Numbered from the stretch's first letter, positions 8,109 to 16,667 are shown. The stretch: DNA of 35,356 bases from Fimbriimonas ginsengisoli Gsoil 348 (GCA_945881865.1 CAMCVK010000019.1:1-35356), one strand, 5' to 3'. Numbers and translations are program-made. Notes: generated from the sequence alone by a model not told the origin.

Positions 8109-9295
8109 CGTTTGACGCTCTCACCGTTCTTTGGGGCTTAGCGGCGTTTACAACGTCCTACGGGATGTTCAAAGTGCTTCTTGGACCACGTGTCTACTTA
8201 CGCGACGACAGCACTCCGCCGAGCGAAGCCGAAGTCCAGGCAGCCTACAATCGAAGCGTTCCGGCTAAGGTCATTGGTCAGGCGCTTCTCTTGAGCTCAT
8301 GCTTGATTTGGCCAGTACTTGTATGGGTGCTGGGAATGCCTGAAGAAGGTGAAGAGCATTATATAATTTTCGATGGATTAGGTCTCGTTTTAATTGCAGT
8401 CGCTGTAGGCATCGTGGCGGGACGCAATCGGCAATCGGACTGGAGTCGGTCTTTCGTTCGAAAGCATCCGCAGTTCGACAGAGCGATGGCGAACTCGACA
8501 CTGACCATTTTCTCAACGTTTACCCTCGTGGTCCCACTCGCCATCATTGCGGCTGGAGCAATACTTCGTCGTTTTGCGCCTAACTCTTTGCCGTTCACAA
8601 TTACAGCGATGTTAATGCAAGCCATCCTACCAGTTGTGGCTGCCGTACGTGGCGACCGCCTGCCGAAAGAGTTTCCCGCTGAAGACTCACTTGAGGCCGA
8701 GGTTAGCCGCGCCTGCGAGATCGTTGGCGTTCCATCCGCGCAACTGTTTCTGATCCCAGGTATGAGGCCGCAAGTCGGCGTGGGGCCCGGCAACCGAGTG
8801 GAGATTCCCGCTTGCCTGGTTGAACTGCTCTCGCGGGAGCAGCTGGTCGCACTCATCGTTCGTCGGCTAGTTCAGGAGAGGGACAGAATTGACCATTGCC
8901 TCGGACTCCGGGCGTCGGCTGTTGTAGCGCCGATTGCGACGGTCGGGGTTATCCTCCTGTTTCGGCGGTATGAGGTGTCCTTCCCCTTGGCACAAGTGAT
9001 TCAAATCGTGCTTCTTTGTCTTGCTGCGTCTGTTCCGATATTCATTGGACTTACAGCGGCCTACTCTCGAAAACTTCAGCTGGAATGCGATAGGAAAGTT
9101 GCCGAGCTCGGCTACGGGCCGGCCCTCGCCGAGGCTCTCGACATCCTTCACCGCTACCAGATGAAGCCTTCCGTCTGGTCGAAGGCGTTGGCATGGCAAA
9201 TGATGCACGCCTCGCTTCGCGATCGCCTTGCGGCGATCACGAACACCCGGCCGATTACGGCACGAACCGGTACGTCTGAATCTGCTGGCGCGTAA
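8105..9295 (+). CDS. M48-like membrane paralogue 3, HExxH and third ligand lost
   Basis: The third tandem paralogue, 396 residues, closest to copy 2 (both have PSEAEVQAAYNRSVP and RSFV.KHP.F). The active-site segment reads IVRRLVQERD in place of MAHELSH. The ExxxD motif is also damaged, with Gln replacing Glu in KLQLECD, so no zinc site is left. The start is the ATGA overlap at 8105. The normal end (LAAIAQHELKR in copy 2) is replaced after LAAI by about 19 unrelated residues. Those read into the 3' end of the convergent GH38-like gene for 41 nt, so the original stop was probably lost by deletion or recombination. Confidence 0.83.
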   Translation: MTFDALTVLWGLAAFTTSYGMFKVLLGPRVYLRDDSTPPSEAEVQAAYNRSVPAKVIGQALLLSSCLIWPVLVWVLGMPEEGEEHYIIFDGLGLVLIAVAVGIVAGRNRQSDWSRSFVRKHPQFDRAMANSTLTIFSTFTLVVPLAIIAAGAILRRFAPNSLPFTITAMLMQAILPVVAAVRGDRLPKEFPAEDSLEAEVSRACEIVGVPSAQLFLIPGMRPQVGVGPGNRVEIPACLVELLSREQLVALIVRRLVQERDRIDHCLGLRASAVVAPIATVGVILLFRRYEVSFPLAQVIQIVLLCLAASVPIFIGLTAAYSRKLQLECDRKVAELGYGPALAEALDILHRYQMKPSVWSKALAWQMMHASLRDRLAAITNTRPITARTGTSESAGA

Positions 9296-11897
9296 ACGAC
9301 ACCGGCAGGCTTTTGTCGGCGTTCAGCGCAATCGCCTCCAGGTTCGTCTCGATGTGCGTGGTGCGGCGGCCGGACGTCAGCCCAGTCGCCAGCGAGACGC
9401 TGGACCGAACGTTCTGGTCCGACAGGTTCCAGAATCGCGCGATAATCCCGGAGCTGATGCCCTCTTCGCCGGGCTTCAGCGACCAGAGCAACAGGTTCGG
9501 GTCCTTCACCTCAAGCAGCGAGTAGGTGACTTCCGGATAGGACAGCGCGCCCGCGCCAAGCACCGGCGAGGCCGTGAACGGATTCTGGTGCTCCAGCGCG
9601 AACTTCATCGCGGCGGTCTGGTCGTACGGCCCGTGGGCGCGCAACGCAAACCGCTGCAGGAACTTGGTGGCCCCGTTTTGACCCTGGATGCCCCAACCGA
9701 CGCCATCGACCTGGCCGCCGGCCAGCATGTTGATCTGCGGGGTGGTGGAGTCCAGGAAGTCGGTTCGACTTCGGCCGAGCTTGGCAAACGAGAGGTCGGC
9801 GTTCGAGAGCGTGACGCCGCGCTGCCCGTCGCCCGAGGTGATATCCGCGAAGTGGTTCACCGTAACGTAGTCGTACCGGCCCCGCTTTTCGGCATAGTCG
9901 CCGCCCTGCGATTTCAGTTTGTTGATATTGATCCCGCCCAACTCTTCGGTGCGAACCGTGGGCGAGGCGAGGTTGAAGCTGAACGCCCAATGCCGAACGT
10001 CGCCAAAGTTCTGGGTGATCTCGTTCTGGATGTCGACCCGGTCTGAGTCTCGATACAGGGTGATTGTCGTGGTGTGGGGAACTCCCGCCGAGCTGATGAC
10101 GCGCAGGCTGACCGAGACCGGTCCACGATTGACCACCGCGAACGACTCGCCGTCAACGCGGTTGCCGGCAAAGTCGTTCAGCATCAGGCCGTCGATCGTC
10201 TGGGCAAGCTCAACGGAGCCGCGCCGCTTGTCGACGAAGCTGCGGATCGCGCCATCCCGCGCAACCACCAACCGAACGGCGGAGTTCTCGAAAACGCCGC
10301 CGACGGCAATGGTCGCAGCGTCGGTCTTGGGTGCCGAACCCGGCCCGGGCAAAATCTCGAAGACTCGGTATCCGGTCGAGGGAACGTCCGTGGCAAGGAA
10401 CCGCAGGTTCAAAACACCATTAATCGTGACAAATTGGTGCGGCACGTCGCGGCTGCCGAGAAGGTCGCGGACGTGAACATCGGTCGGGCCGGTGTAAGGC
10501 CGATCGACGAACTCGGTCCGCGTCCAGCTGAGCGGATTCACCACGTAGAACCGCACCGCCTTTCGCAGCCGCGGCAACATTCCGCCCAGCCGCGTTAGGC
10601 CGGCGTCGGTCAGCGAGTTCGCGTAGGCTTCGATTTGGGTGGCAAGCTCTTCTTGCCAGGCGGCGCGGGCTTCGCGGCTGACCGGTCCGTCGGCGGTCCA
10701 GTCGTGCTCCCAGTAAAGCCCAAGGTTCGTGAATGCCTGGTCGCGGGCCTCGATGAACGGCGTCAGGAACGTCGGGTCTTTTCGGCTGACCAGCGTCGCC
10801 ACCAGCTCGGCGGTGCGGAGCTTCTCCATGGCGCGGCGGACGCGGGCGGTCGTCTCCACCATCGAGGCGGCGTAAAGCTCCCACTCGTTGCCGTAAGTCA
10901 CGGCCTCGGACGGCGTGACCTTGGCGTATTCCTTCTCAAAATCCTGGAAGAAGTCGATCTGGTTCGAAGCGATGACCTGCCGCGTGGCGGTCGTCATGTT
11001 TTGGGCGACGATATGGAAGTGGTCAACCTGCGGGTAGCTGCCAGGGTTTGGCAAGTACGGCTGGCCGGTTTTGCGATCCAAGGCATCCCAGCCGAACCCA
11101 AACGCACCCCGCACTTTGAACGGCACAGCCGCCCCTTTCGCGCGGTACCGGCCTAGGAAATTGGTGTCGGTATCCAGAAAGTTGACCGCTGCCACCGGGT
11201 TGAACGCTTCGGCGTAGCCGCCGCTACTCATATTGCCTTGCGGCGACAGTGAGTGCCACTTCATCAGGATTCGGCGGCCGTCTTTTCCGGTCCAGTAGTA
11301 GATCTCATGGTCGCGCGCGGCAAGGTCGGCTTGGTTGGTTTGCGAAACGCAGCCGCATACGCCGCGCCACGAATACTTGGCACCGGAACCGGAGAACAGG
11401 GAAGCCAGCCCCAGCGGCAGCGTTTGGTTTTCCATCGCGTTCACAAGCTGGAACCGCATGGCGAAGCGGCGCTCCAGCCGACCAGGATAGTACATGCCGC
11501 GAAGCACGGCCTCGGTCGGCGTCCCGCCGTAGCACGAGACCAGGGTGTTCAGCGGGGAGCTGATTGTGCCGTCTTTAATCTTGGCGATCAGCTTTTTGAA
11601 GGCAGGCAGGCTCTTCTTGCGCTCATAGTTCCAAAGCCAGTAGTTGCCATCGGTGTTAAACCGCGAGCGGTACGGCGAGGCATTGCCGGCCGTCTGGTCG
11701 CCGAGAGCGATGTAGTAGTCGAGCATGTCGACAAAGGACTGGTTGTAGGTCGCGGCGTCGGCCGTCCAAAGGTAGTCGGTGTGGTCGTCGTTGGCAATGT
11801 AGATTCGCGTTTGCGCCTGGGCAGAGCCAATCGCCGCGAGCAGGGTTAGGGAAAGAAAGCCGGCGAGGCGAAAAGACTTTGTGGGGAATCCAGGCAT
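9255..11897 (-). CDS. Secreted GH38-like alpha-mannosidase-family protein
   Basis: An 880-residue exported protein with a signal peptide (residues 1 to about 29, ending SAQAQ). A GH38-type N-terminal domain follows directly: His39 and Asp41 in NDDHTDYLWT fit the HxD zinc-binding opening, and WLWNYE follows. A central helical region (residues 320-440) precedes the beta-rich C-terminal domain, which begins at NPLSWTRTEFVDRP, a standard GH38 landmark. The expected Asp nucleophile region appears as NAMENQTLPLG, without a clear Asp, so activity and linkage are uncertain. The ATG shares one base with the upstream oxidase stop (TAATG), so they are coupled. The 3' end overlaps M48 paralogue 3 on the other strand by 41 nt. 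Confidence 0.8.
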   Translation of the reverse strand: MPGFPTKSFRLAGFLSLTLLAAIGSAQAQTRIYIANDDHTDYLWTADAATYNQSFVDMLDYYIALGDQTAGNASPYRSRFNTDGNYWLWNYERKKSLPAFKKLIAKIKDGTISSPLNTLVSCYGGTPTEAVLRGMYYPGRLERRFAMRFQLVNAMENQTLPLGLASLFSGSGAKYSWRGVCGCVSQTNQADLAARDHEIYYWTGKDGRRILMKWHSLSPQGNMSSGGYAEAFNPVAAVNFLDTDTNFLGRYRAKGAAVPFKVRGAFGFGWDALDRKTGQPYLPNPGSYPQVDHFHIVAQNMTTATRQVIASNQIDFFQDFEKEYAKVTPSEAVTYGNEWELYAASMVETTARVRRAMEKLRTAELVATLVSRKDPTFLTPFIEARDQAFTNLGLYWEHDWTADGPVSREARAAWQEELATQIEAYANSLTDAGLTRLGGMLPRLRKAVRFYVVNPLSWTRTEFVDRPYTGPTDVHVRDLLGSRDVPHQFVTINGVLNLRFLATDVPSTGYRVFEILPGPGSAPKTDAATIAVGGVFENSAVRLVVARDGAIRSFVDKRRGSVELAQTIDGLMLNDFAGNRVDGESFAVVNRGPVSVSLRVISSAGVPHTTTITLYRDSDRVDIQNEITQNFGDVRHWAFSFNLASPTVRTEELGGININKLKSQGGDYAEKRGRYDYVTVNHFADITSGDGQRGVTLSNADLSFAKLGRSRTDFLDSTTPQINMLAGGQVDGVGWGIQGQNGATKFLQRFALRAHGPYDQTAAMKFALEHQNPFTASPVLGAGALSYPEVTYSLLEVKDPNLLLWSLKPGEEGISSGIIARFWNLSDQNVRSSVSLATGLTSGRRTTHIETNLEAIALNADKSLPVSFTRQQIQTYRFVP

Positions 11898-13369
11898 TAC
11901 GAGAGTCTAGACAGAATCTGCTCCGCCGAGGTTCGCCCGGTTTCGGCAGCGCCGTTCATATATCCTCCAAACGCCTGGCTGACATGCTCTCCGGCGAAGA
12001 AAAGATTGCCAACCGGCCCGGAAACCCTTCCAAAGTTTGTGTACTGGCCCGGACCGAAGGCGGAGTAACTGCCCAGCGCAAACGGGTTCGTGGTCCAGTT
12101 CACGCCGAACTCAACCCCGTTTGAGGCCCCGCCACTGCCCGGGAAGACGCGGTCGAGATTCGCCCGCCACCGGGCGCTGAGTTCCGGCGGCGTGTTCTCC
12201 GGCAGGCGCGCCCCTTTCTCACCGCCCAGGTAGATCGTGATGGCCCCGGCCGTGCCCGGCTGCAACTGGCTGCTGTCCCAACCGGACTGTGCGGGAAGGT
12301 CGGTAAAGAAGTAACCGCTCTGGCCTTGCTCGCGCCACGTTCTGCGCTCGAATCCGAACACCTGCTTACCGTTAGTGCCGTAGGCCATCGTTTTGATGGA
12401 TTTGGCAAGCGCCATCGGCAGCGCGACGTCAAGCTCGACGCGCCGGAGCACGGTAAACGGCAGCGTGAGCAGGAGAAAGTCGGCGGCCACTTCCTGCGTG
12501 CCGCCATCCGTGTCGAACGTCGCCACATAGCCGTGGCCGTTTGACCGAACGGCCCGCAAAACGTGGCCAAGATGCAGGCTTTCCTCGCCAAGTTCCTCGG
12601 CCATCGCCTTTGGGATCTGGTCGTTTCCGCCAAGAACTTTGAATCCGTAAGAAATCCCGCCGAAGGTCTCCAGCATCGCCGCCGGATCCATCCCGATTGC
12701 CGCGAGCATGTTCAAAGCGGATTGATCCGCCAGCGGCGCGCCGTATTCGGTGAGGAAGGCGACGTCCAGGAGGCGGTAGAGCCATCCATCGGCACCGGCG
12801 GAACGAAGGTACTCGTCCAGCGACATCTGATCGAGGTGCTTTGCCAAGGCATTATGCGAACGGTGGTTGGTGTATTGCAGCCCACGCTGATCGCTCGCGA
12901 CTCCTTCTGCCAGCGGCCGAAGGGCTTTCTCTAGCTCCCGGACAGACCGATGCCGACCCTCAAAAAAGAAAGTGTCGCCGAGCCTGGTTTCGCGCTCCTG
13001 GCCCAGGCTCAGGAGCGGCAGCGAATAGCGCTCGGCAAGTTCCAACATTTCCGTATGGTCGGGGTCGATGAACTCTCCGCCCGCCTCGGCGACGATGCCG
13101 GGCGCGATGCGATCGCGAATGCTACGGATGCGGCCGCCAACGCGATCGGCGGCCTCATAGACGGTCGCCTGGTATCCCGCTTGGCGCAGGTGCAACGCCG
13201 CCGAGAGCCCGGCGATTCCGGCACCCATAATGACAATCTTCGCCGCATCCTTTCCACCTTCCCACAAAGGCGCTGCTTTGGCCAAAGGGTAAGGCGCAGT
13301 CTGCCGTTGCGCCTGGCGTGGGAGCCGGATTCGACGGAGACGAGGATTTCGGCCGCTGGGAAACGCCAC
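11897..13369 (-). CDS. FAD-dependent amine oxidase (flavin monoamine oxidase family)
   Basis: A 490-residue flavoprotein. The Rossmann FAD motif IVIMGAGIAGLSAAL lies at about 45-59 and ends at the ribose-binding Glu in VYEA. The GG motif RVGGRIRS follows, and the C-terminal flavin-binding block is GNLFFAGEHVSQAFGGYMNGA. This is the amine-oxidase order (MAO, polyamine oxidase, phytoene desaturase-like). Oxidation of an amine with release of H2O2 is the family reaction; the substrate is not predictable. The first 40 residues are basic and do not resemble the family, so the true start may be a later TTG near 13270. It is translationally coupled (TAATG) to the GH38-like gene downstream. Confidence 0.85.
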   Translation of the reverse strand: MAFPSGRNPRLRRIRLPRQAQRQTAPYPLAKAAPLWEGGKDAAKIVIMGAGIAGLSAALHLRQAGYQATVYEAADRVGGRIRSIRDRIAPGIVAEAGGEFIDPDHTEMLELAERYSLPLLSLGQERETRLGDTFFFEGRHRSVRELEKALRPLAEGVASDQRGLQYTNHRSHNALAKHLDQMSLDEYLRSAGADGWLYRLLDVAFLTEYGAPLADQSALNMLAAIGMDPAAMLETFGGISYGFKVLGGNDQIPKAMAEELGEESLHLGHVLRAVRSNGHGYVATFDTDGGTQEVAADFLLLTLPFTVLRRVELDVALPMALAKSIKTMAYGTNGKQVFGFERRTWREQGQSGYFFTDLPAQSGWDSSQLQPGTAGAITIYLGGEKGARLPENTPPELSARWRANLDRVFPGSGGASNGVEFGVNWTTNPFALGSYSAFGPGQYTNFGRVSGPVGNLFFAGEHVSQAFGGYMNGAAETGRTSAEQILSRLS

Positions 13370-13398
13370 GTCGGTATATGACGCCGGGGAGGGGCGTG

Positions 13399-13428
13399 AA
13401 GGCAGACGGAAAAATCTCCGTCTGCCTT
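13399..13428 (-). terminator. Perfect 12-bp hairpin after the GH4 gene
   Basis: AAGGCAGACGGA at 13399-13410 and its exact complement at 13417-13428 enclose a 6-nt loop. It sits 8 nt past the GH4 stop (minus strand) and 30 nt before the oxidase start. There is no T-run on either side, so it may be a weak terminator, an mRNA-stabilising 3' structure or an intercistronic attenuator rather than a classical intrinsic terminator. Confidence 0.5.
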
Positions 13429-13435
13429 CGATTGT

Positions 13436-14836
13436 TTACTTGAAGCCGGGCAGGAACTCGGCTTCGACTTCGAACAGCTCGTTGACGAGCGCCTTGATCT
13501 CGGCCGGGGCGCAAACCGCCGCCGTCAGCGGGTCGTGGTACAGCGCGAACGTCGCGAGTTCCTTGGACTTGTGAATTGCGGCATCGGCCGCGAGGTCGAA
13601 CATCCGCATGTTCGAGTCGCAAACCGCCGCCATCTGCTTGGGCAGTCGGCCATAACGAATCGGCTGGATCTTGTTCTGGTTGATGAGACAGGCAACCTCA
13701 ACGCAACCGTCTTGCGGAAGGTTTTCGATGCACCCGTTGTTGGCCACGTTGCCGTAGATCACGGTCGGGGCGTTCTTCTCGATCGATTCGATGATCCAAG
13801 CGCCGTACTCCCAGCTTCGCTCGGGCTTGATCTCCTCTTCGCCGCTAAATAGCTTGGCGCGGTACTCCTCTTGGTTCTTTCGCCAGGTGGGCCAGTTGTT
13901 CGCGTAGAAGCTCTCTTCGCCTCGGTAGCCGGTGTCGGTGTATTTCTCCAGCAGATCTTTGCGCTTTCGGTAGTAGGGCAGGTACTCGCTGAGGTGGCCG
14001 CTCGACTCCGTGATGAACGCGCCGAAGTGCCGCATCATGTCCGACCGGACCGGCTCGTCCTTGGAAAACTTCGATTCGCGGTCGTTCGCCTGCTCCATCA
14101 GCATCGGGTAGAGGCTCTGACCGTCCGGACCGTTGAACTCGGTGAACCAAGCGAGGTGGTTGATGCCCGCGCACTTCCACTGAACCTGCTCGTACGGAAC
14201 ACCGGTGTAGCCGGCAAGCTGGTGGCTGGAACCCTGGACGCTGTGGCAAAGGCCAACCATCGGCAGGTCGACGGTGCGAAGCGCCGCCAACATCATCATG
14301 TTCATCGGGTTGGTGTAGTTAAGCACCGTCACCTGTGGGCAAAGCTCTTTGGCGTCGCGCAGGATGTCGAGCCAAACCGGCACGGTTCGCATGCCCTTCA
14401 TCAGGCCGCCGGGGCCGATGGTGTCGCCGATGTTCTGGCTGATACCGTACTTCAGCGGGATGTCGTTATCGAACCGCACGCAGGCCATTCCGGAAACTTC
14501 GATCGAGTTGACGATATAGTCGGTACCCGGCAGCAGTTCGCGGCGGTCGGTGCTGGCGCGAACGACCCATTTGTCGGACTCGCCGACGGCCTCTAGAACC
14601 TTCACCATCAGCTTGCGGCTGAGTTCCAGGCGGTCGGCGTCGATATCGACCAGCCGAAGCTCGCCCCCCAGGTTGTCTGGAATCAGAACAACGTCCTTCA
14701 GAACGCTGTTCGTAAATCCAGAACCCGCACCCATCATGGTGACATTGATCTTTCGCGGCATTGCGCCCGGTAAGCCCCGGCGGCGATCTTCTTTGGTGTG
14801 CTCGATATGTCCTTTGGTTTCCTCGGCCATAGGCAT
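13436..14836 (-). CDS. GH4-family NAD/Mn-dependent glycosidase, probably alpha-galactosidase type
   Basis: A 466-residue member of glycoside hydrolase family 4. It has the Rossmann NAD loop (MMGAGSGF around 34-41), the Asp in LVDID for the NAD ribose, and the family landmarks VLNYTNPMNM, GLCHSVQG (metal-binding Cys and His) and CAGINHLAWF. GH4 enzymes cleave glycosides by a redox elimination mechanism in the cytoplasm. The GLCHSVQG and NHLAWF wording resembles MelA-like alpha-galactosidases more than 6-phospho-glucosidases, and no phosphate-binding pattern stands out. The true start may be the Met at residue 26, just before RKINVTMMGAG. A 40-nt inverted repeat lies immediately upstream. Confidence 0.88.
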   Translation of the reverse strand: MPMAEETKGHIEHTKEDRRRGLPGAMPRKINVTMMGAGSGFTNSVLKDVVLIPDNLGGELRLVDIDADRLELSRKLMVKVLEAVGESDKWVVRASTDRRELLPGTDYIVNSIEVSGMACVRFDNDIPLKYGISQNIGDTIGPGGLMKGMRTVPVWLDILRDAKELCPQVTVLNYTNPMNMMMLAALRTVDLPMVGLCHSVQGSSHQLAGYTGVPYEQVQWKCAGINHLAWFTEFNGPDGQSLYPMLMEQANDRESKFSKDEPVRSDMMRHFGAFITESSGHLSEYLPYYRKRKDLLEKYTDTGYRGEESFYANNWPTWRKNQEEYRAKLFSGEEEIKPERSWEYGAWIIESIEKNAPTVIYGNVANNGCIENLPQDGCVEVACLINQNKIQPIRYGRLPKQMAAVCDSNMRMFDLAADAAIHKSKELATFALYHDPLTAAVCAPAEIKALVNELFEVEAEFLPGFK

Positions 14837-14846
14837 AACGATAGCA

Positions 14847-14886
14847 GACTCTAGATCGAAAGAGTGAACGGTAGCGATCTAGAGTC
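14847..14886. promoter_or_regulatory. 12-bp perfect inverted repeat upstream of the GH4 gene
   Basis: GACTCTAGATCG at 14847-14858 is matched by its exact complement at 14875-14886, with a 16-nt spacer. The site lies 11 nt upstream of the GH4 start and 16 nt after the PEP-CTERM stop. It could be a repressor operator for the glycosidase or a hairpin ending the upstream transcript; the absence of a T-run favours an operator or attenuator. No regulator gene is adjacent. Confidence 0.45.
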
Positions 14887-14901
14887 GCTTACGCCTTTCG
14901 C

Positions 14902-15480
14902 TTACGCCTTTCGATTACGTCGCAGAAGCGCAAGGGCTCCTACGCCAAGCACGGCAAGCGAAGCCGGTTCTGGAACGGGCGGATTTGGCGGAGCCTGTGG
15001 TTCGATCATCCTAAGTGTGATCATTGCTGACTGGCTTGCCGCAGCGGGATACCACGGGGTGGAACCGCGGTTGCGACCAACTCCCAAGTTGAAGTGCAGT
15101 CCTATATCGGTTCCATACACGTAAGCCGGTAACGGCACATTCAAGAAAATTGTGCCGAGTTTCCCGGTTCGAGTGTAGGCCCCAACAAAGTCCGCGTGGG
15201 GTTGATTATCGGTGGCTCGGGGTGCCGCGCTGAAAGACGCTTGTATATAGTCGTCCATCGTCTCCCCGAAGGTAAGGACGGGGGAAGCAAAGGCGTCCTC
15301 CTCCGTGAGAGTCAATGAGCCGTACACGTCGAAGGAGAAAGTGAAAGGAATGTTCAAGGACCCGTCATCAATCAGGAAGTCCCGGTAGAACTCTACGTAC
15401 GTCGTATCCAGATGTAGGAGGGCAGCGTGGGCCGAGCTGGCTGCCACGAGAACGGCGGACACGAAAACGAACTTTTGCAT
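14902..15480 (-). CDS. PEP-CTERM sorting-domain exported protein
   Basis: A 192-residue secreted protein. Its signal peptide is MQKFVFVSAVLVAASSAHA. A beta-rich middle follows, and the classic PEP-CTERM tail closes the protein: VPEPASLAVLGVGALALL and then RRNRKA. PEP-CTERM proteins are exported and processed by an exosortase, usually in exopolysaccharide-producing Gram-negative bacteria, so an exosortase must lie elsewhere in the genome. A Pro-rich stretch (QAPPNPPVPEP) links the domain to the anchor. The ATG at 15480 is chosen because the signal peptide starts there; an in-frame TTG 33 nt upstream adds a poor leader. The function of the middle domain is unknown. Confidence 0.85.
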   Translation of the reverse strand: MQKFVFVSAVLVAASSAHAALLHLDTTYVEFYRDFLIDDGSLNIPFTFSFDVYGSLTLTEEDAFASPVLTFGETMDDYIQASFSAAPRATDNQPHADFVGAYTRTGKLGTIFLNVPLPAYVYGTDIGLHFNLGVGRNRGSTPWYPAAASQSAMITLRMIEPQAPPNPPVPEPASLAVLGVGALALLRRNRKA

Positions 15481-15743
15481 GAGAACGGACCTAGAAGACA
15501 ATCCAAACCCCAATGGGATCGGAAAACAAAACTGCCATGCTGTGGGTCGGAACGCTTAGTCCCTGCACCGCAGCACCTTTTATGGAATTTCCGACGGCCG
15601 GAAGAACCTAGAAGGCAGACTGTGATTTGTTTGAAAAGTTTACCTTGGTCCCCTGTTGGCAGAGCGGAAATCGGCGGCAACCAATCCAACCCCGCGAGAA
15701 GACGCTGAAACGGCGCGAGGCCATATACTTAGAACAGAGCGAT

Positions 15744-16199
15744 ATGAATCGAACCGGCGGAAGTAAATCGGATAGCAAGTTAGTTCTCCTCATCGAGGAC
15801 AACACGGACGACGAGCGGCTTACCCTGCGGGCGTTGCGCAAAAACAACGTCATGAACGAGGTCATCGTTGCCTGCGACGGGCAGGAGGCGGTGGACTACC
15901 TTCTTGCCGAGGGCAAGTTCGTGGGCCGGGACGTCTCGCTACTGCCGTCGCTCATCATCCTCGACCTGAAACTGCCGAAGCTGAGCGGGCTTGAGGTTTT
16001 GGAAAAGATTCGGGCGCACGCTTCCACGACCTGCGTCCCGGTGGTGGTGCTAACCGCCCTTGAAGACGCAAACGAGCGGCGCGCGGCCTATGAGAAAGGG
16101 GCGAACAGCTTTGTTCGCAAGCCGACGGACCCGGAGGAATACTCCGAAGTGATCCTGCAAACGGCCATGTATTGGCTGCTTTTGAACCAGTCGGCCTAG
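15744..16199 (+). CDS. Single-domain response regulator (Rcp1-like REC protein)
   Basis: A 151-residue stand-alone receiver domain. It has the acidic pair Glu18-Asp19 in LLIEDNTDDERL, phospho-acceptor Asp74 in IILDLKLPKLSG, Thr104 in VVLTALED, and Lys126 in FVRKP. The TDDERLTLRAL insertion and LKLPKLSGLEVL are typical of the Rcp1-type regulators that pair with bacteriophytochrome or hybrid histidine kinases. There is no output domain, so it works by protein contact or phosphotransfer. No kinase gene is present in this window. An ATG at 15744 gives the usual start; sequence upstream in the same frame is not family-like. It lies 55 nt before tRNA-Asp. Confidence 0.92.
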   Translation: MNRTGGSKSDSKLVLLIEDNTDDERLTLRALRKNNVMNEVIVACDGQEAVDYLLAEGKFVGRDVSLLPSLIILDLKLPKLSGLEVLEKIRAHASTTCVPVVVLTALEDANERRAAYEKGANSFVRKPTDPEEYSEVILQTAMYWLLLNQSA

Positions 16200-16213
16200 G
16201 TTTGGCGGGGGCC

Positions 16214-16242
16214 TTGTAATTTTTGAACCCACGTGCCATACT
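16214..16242 (+). promoter_or_regulatory. Candidate sigma-70 promoter for the tRNA pair
   Basis: TTGTAA at 16214-16219 and CATACT at 16237-16242 are separated by 17 nt. This would start transcription about 6 nt before tRNA-Asp, a plausible leader for a tRNA operon. The call rests on spacing and two hexamers only. Confidence 0.4.
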
Positions 16243-16254
16243 CTCCTTCTGTTC

Positions 16255-16330
<76 letters not shown>

Positions 16331-16333
16331 TGT

Positions 16334-16409
16334 GCCGCTGTAGCTCAGTCGGTAGAGCATAGCACTGAAAATGCTAGGGTCACCGGTTCAAGTCCGGTTG
16401 GCGGCACCA
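16334..16409 (+). tRNA. tRNA-Phe (anticodon GAA)
   Basis: This is a 76-nt cloverleaf with encoded CCA, 3 nt after tRNA-Asp, so the two are co-transcribed. The anticodon stem TAGCA/TGCTA holds loop CTGAAAA, giving GAA for Phe. The T arm ACCGG/CCGGT holds TTCAAGT. The acceptor stem GCCGCTG pairs with TGGCGGC and includes two wobble pairs. Confidence 0.97.
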
Positions 16410-16414
16410 CCATT

Positions 16415-16450
16415 CCCATGTTTGCGATTCGCACGCATGGGTTTTTTCTT
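16415..16450 (+). terminator. Intrinsic terminator of the tRNA operon
   Basis: CCCATG (16415-16420) pairs with CATGGG (16436-16441), with an inner GCG/CGC pairing, and is followed by TTTTTTCTTT. It lies 6 nt after the tRNA-Phe CCA and is a clear Rho-independent terminator. Confidence 0.75.
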
Positions 16451-16463
16451 TAGCTTTTGATTC

Positions 16464-16606
16464 GCCGCCGGTTGGTTTTTACCGCCGTGGCAGATTCTGC
16501 GACCCCGCTGGGGTCGGTTGAACCGGCCGCTCGCGTTCCCCGGGGTCTTCGACCCGCGGCTAACTTCGGCGATCCCTCCAGGATCGTGGGCCGGATGCTT
16601 ATCCTC
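16464..16606 (+). repeat. Palindromic GC-rich repeat, direct copy 1
   Basis: A 143-bp unit built from small palindromes: GACCCCGCTGGGGTC, CCCCGGGG with a GACCCGCGG half, and GATCCCTCCAGGATC. Copy 2 begins 204 bp later at 16668 and is almost identical. Weaker similarity continues into the spacer (ATCGTTCGG, GATCGTG), so the full tandem unit is about 204 bp. No protein is convincing here. Confidence 0.85.
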
Positions 16607-16667
16607 GCAAATCCTGATCCAAATCGTTCGGAAGTCGAACGTCGATCGTGATTTGGCAGTTTGGGTA

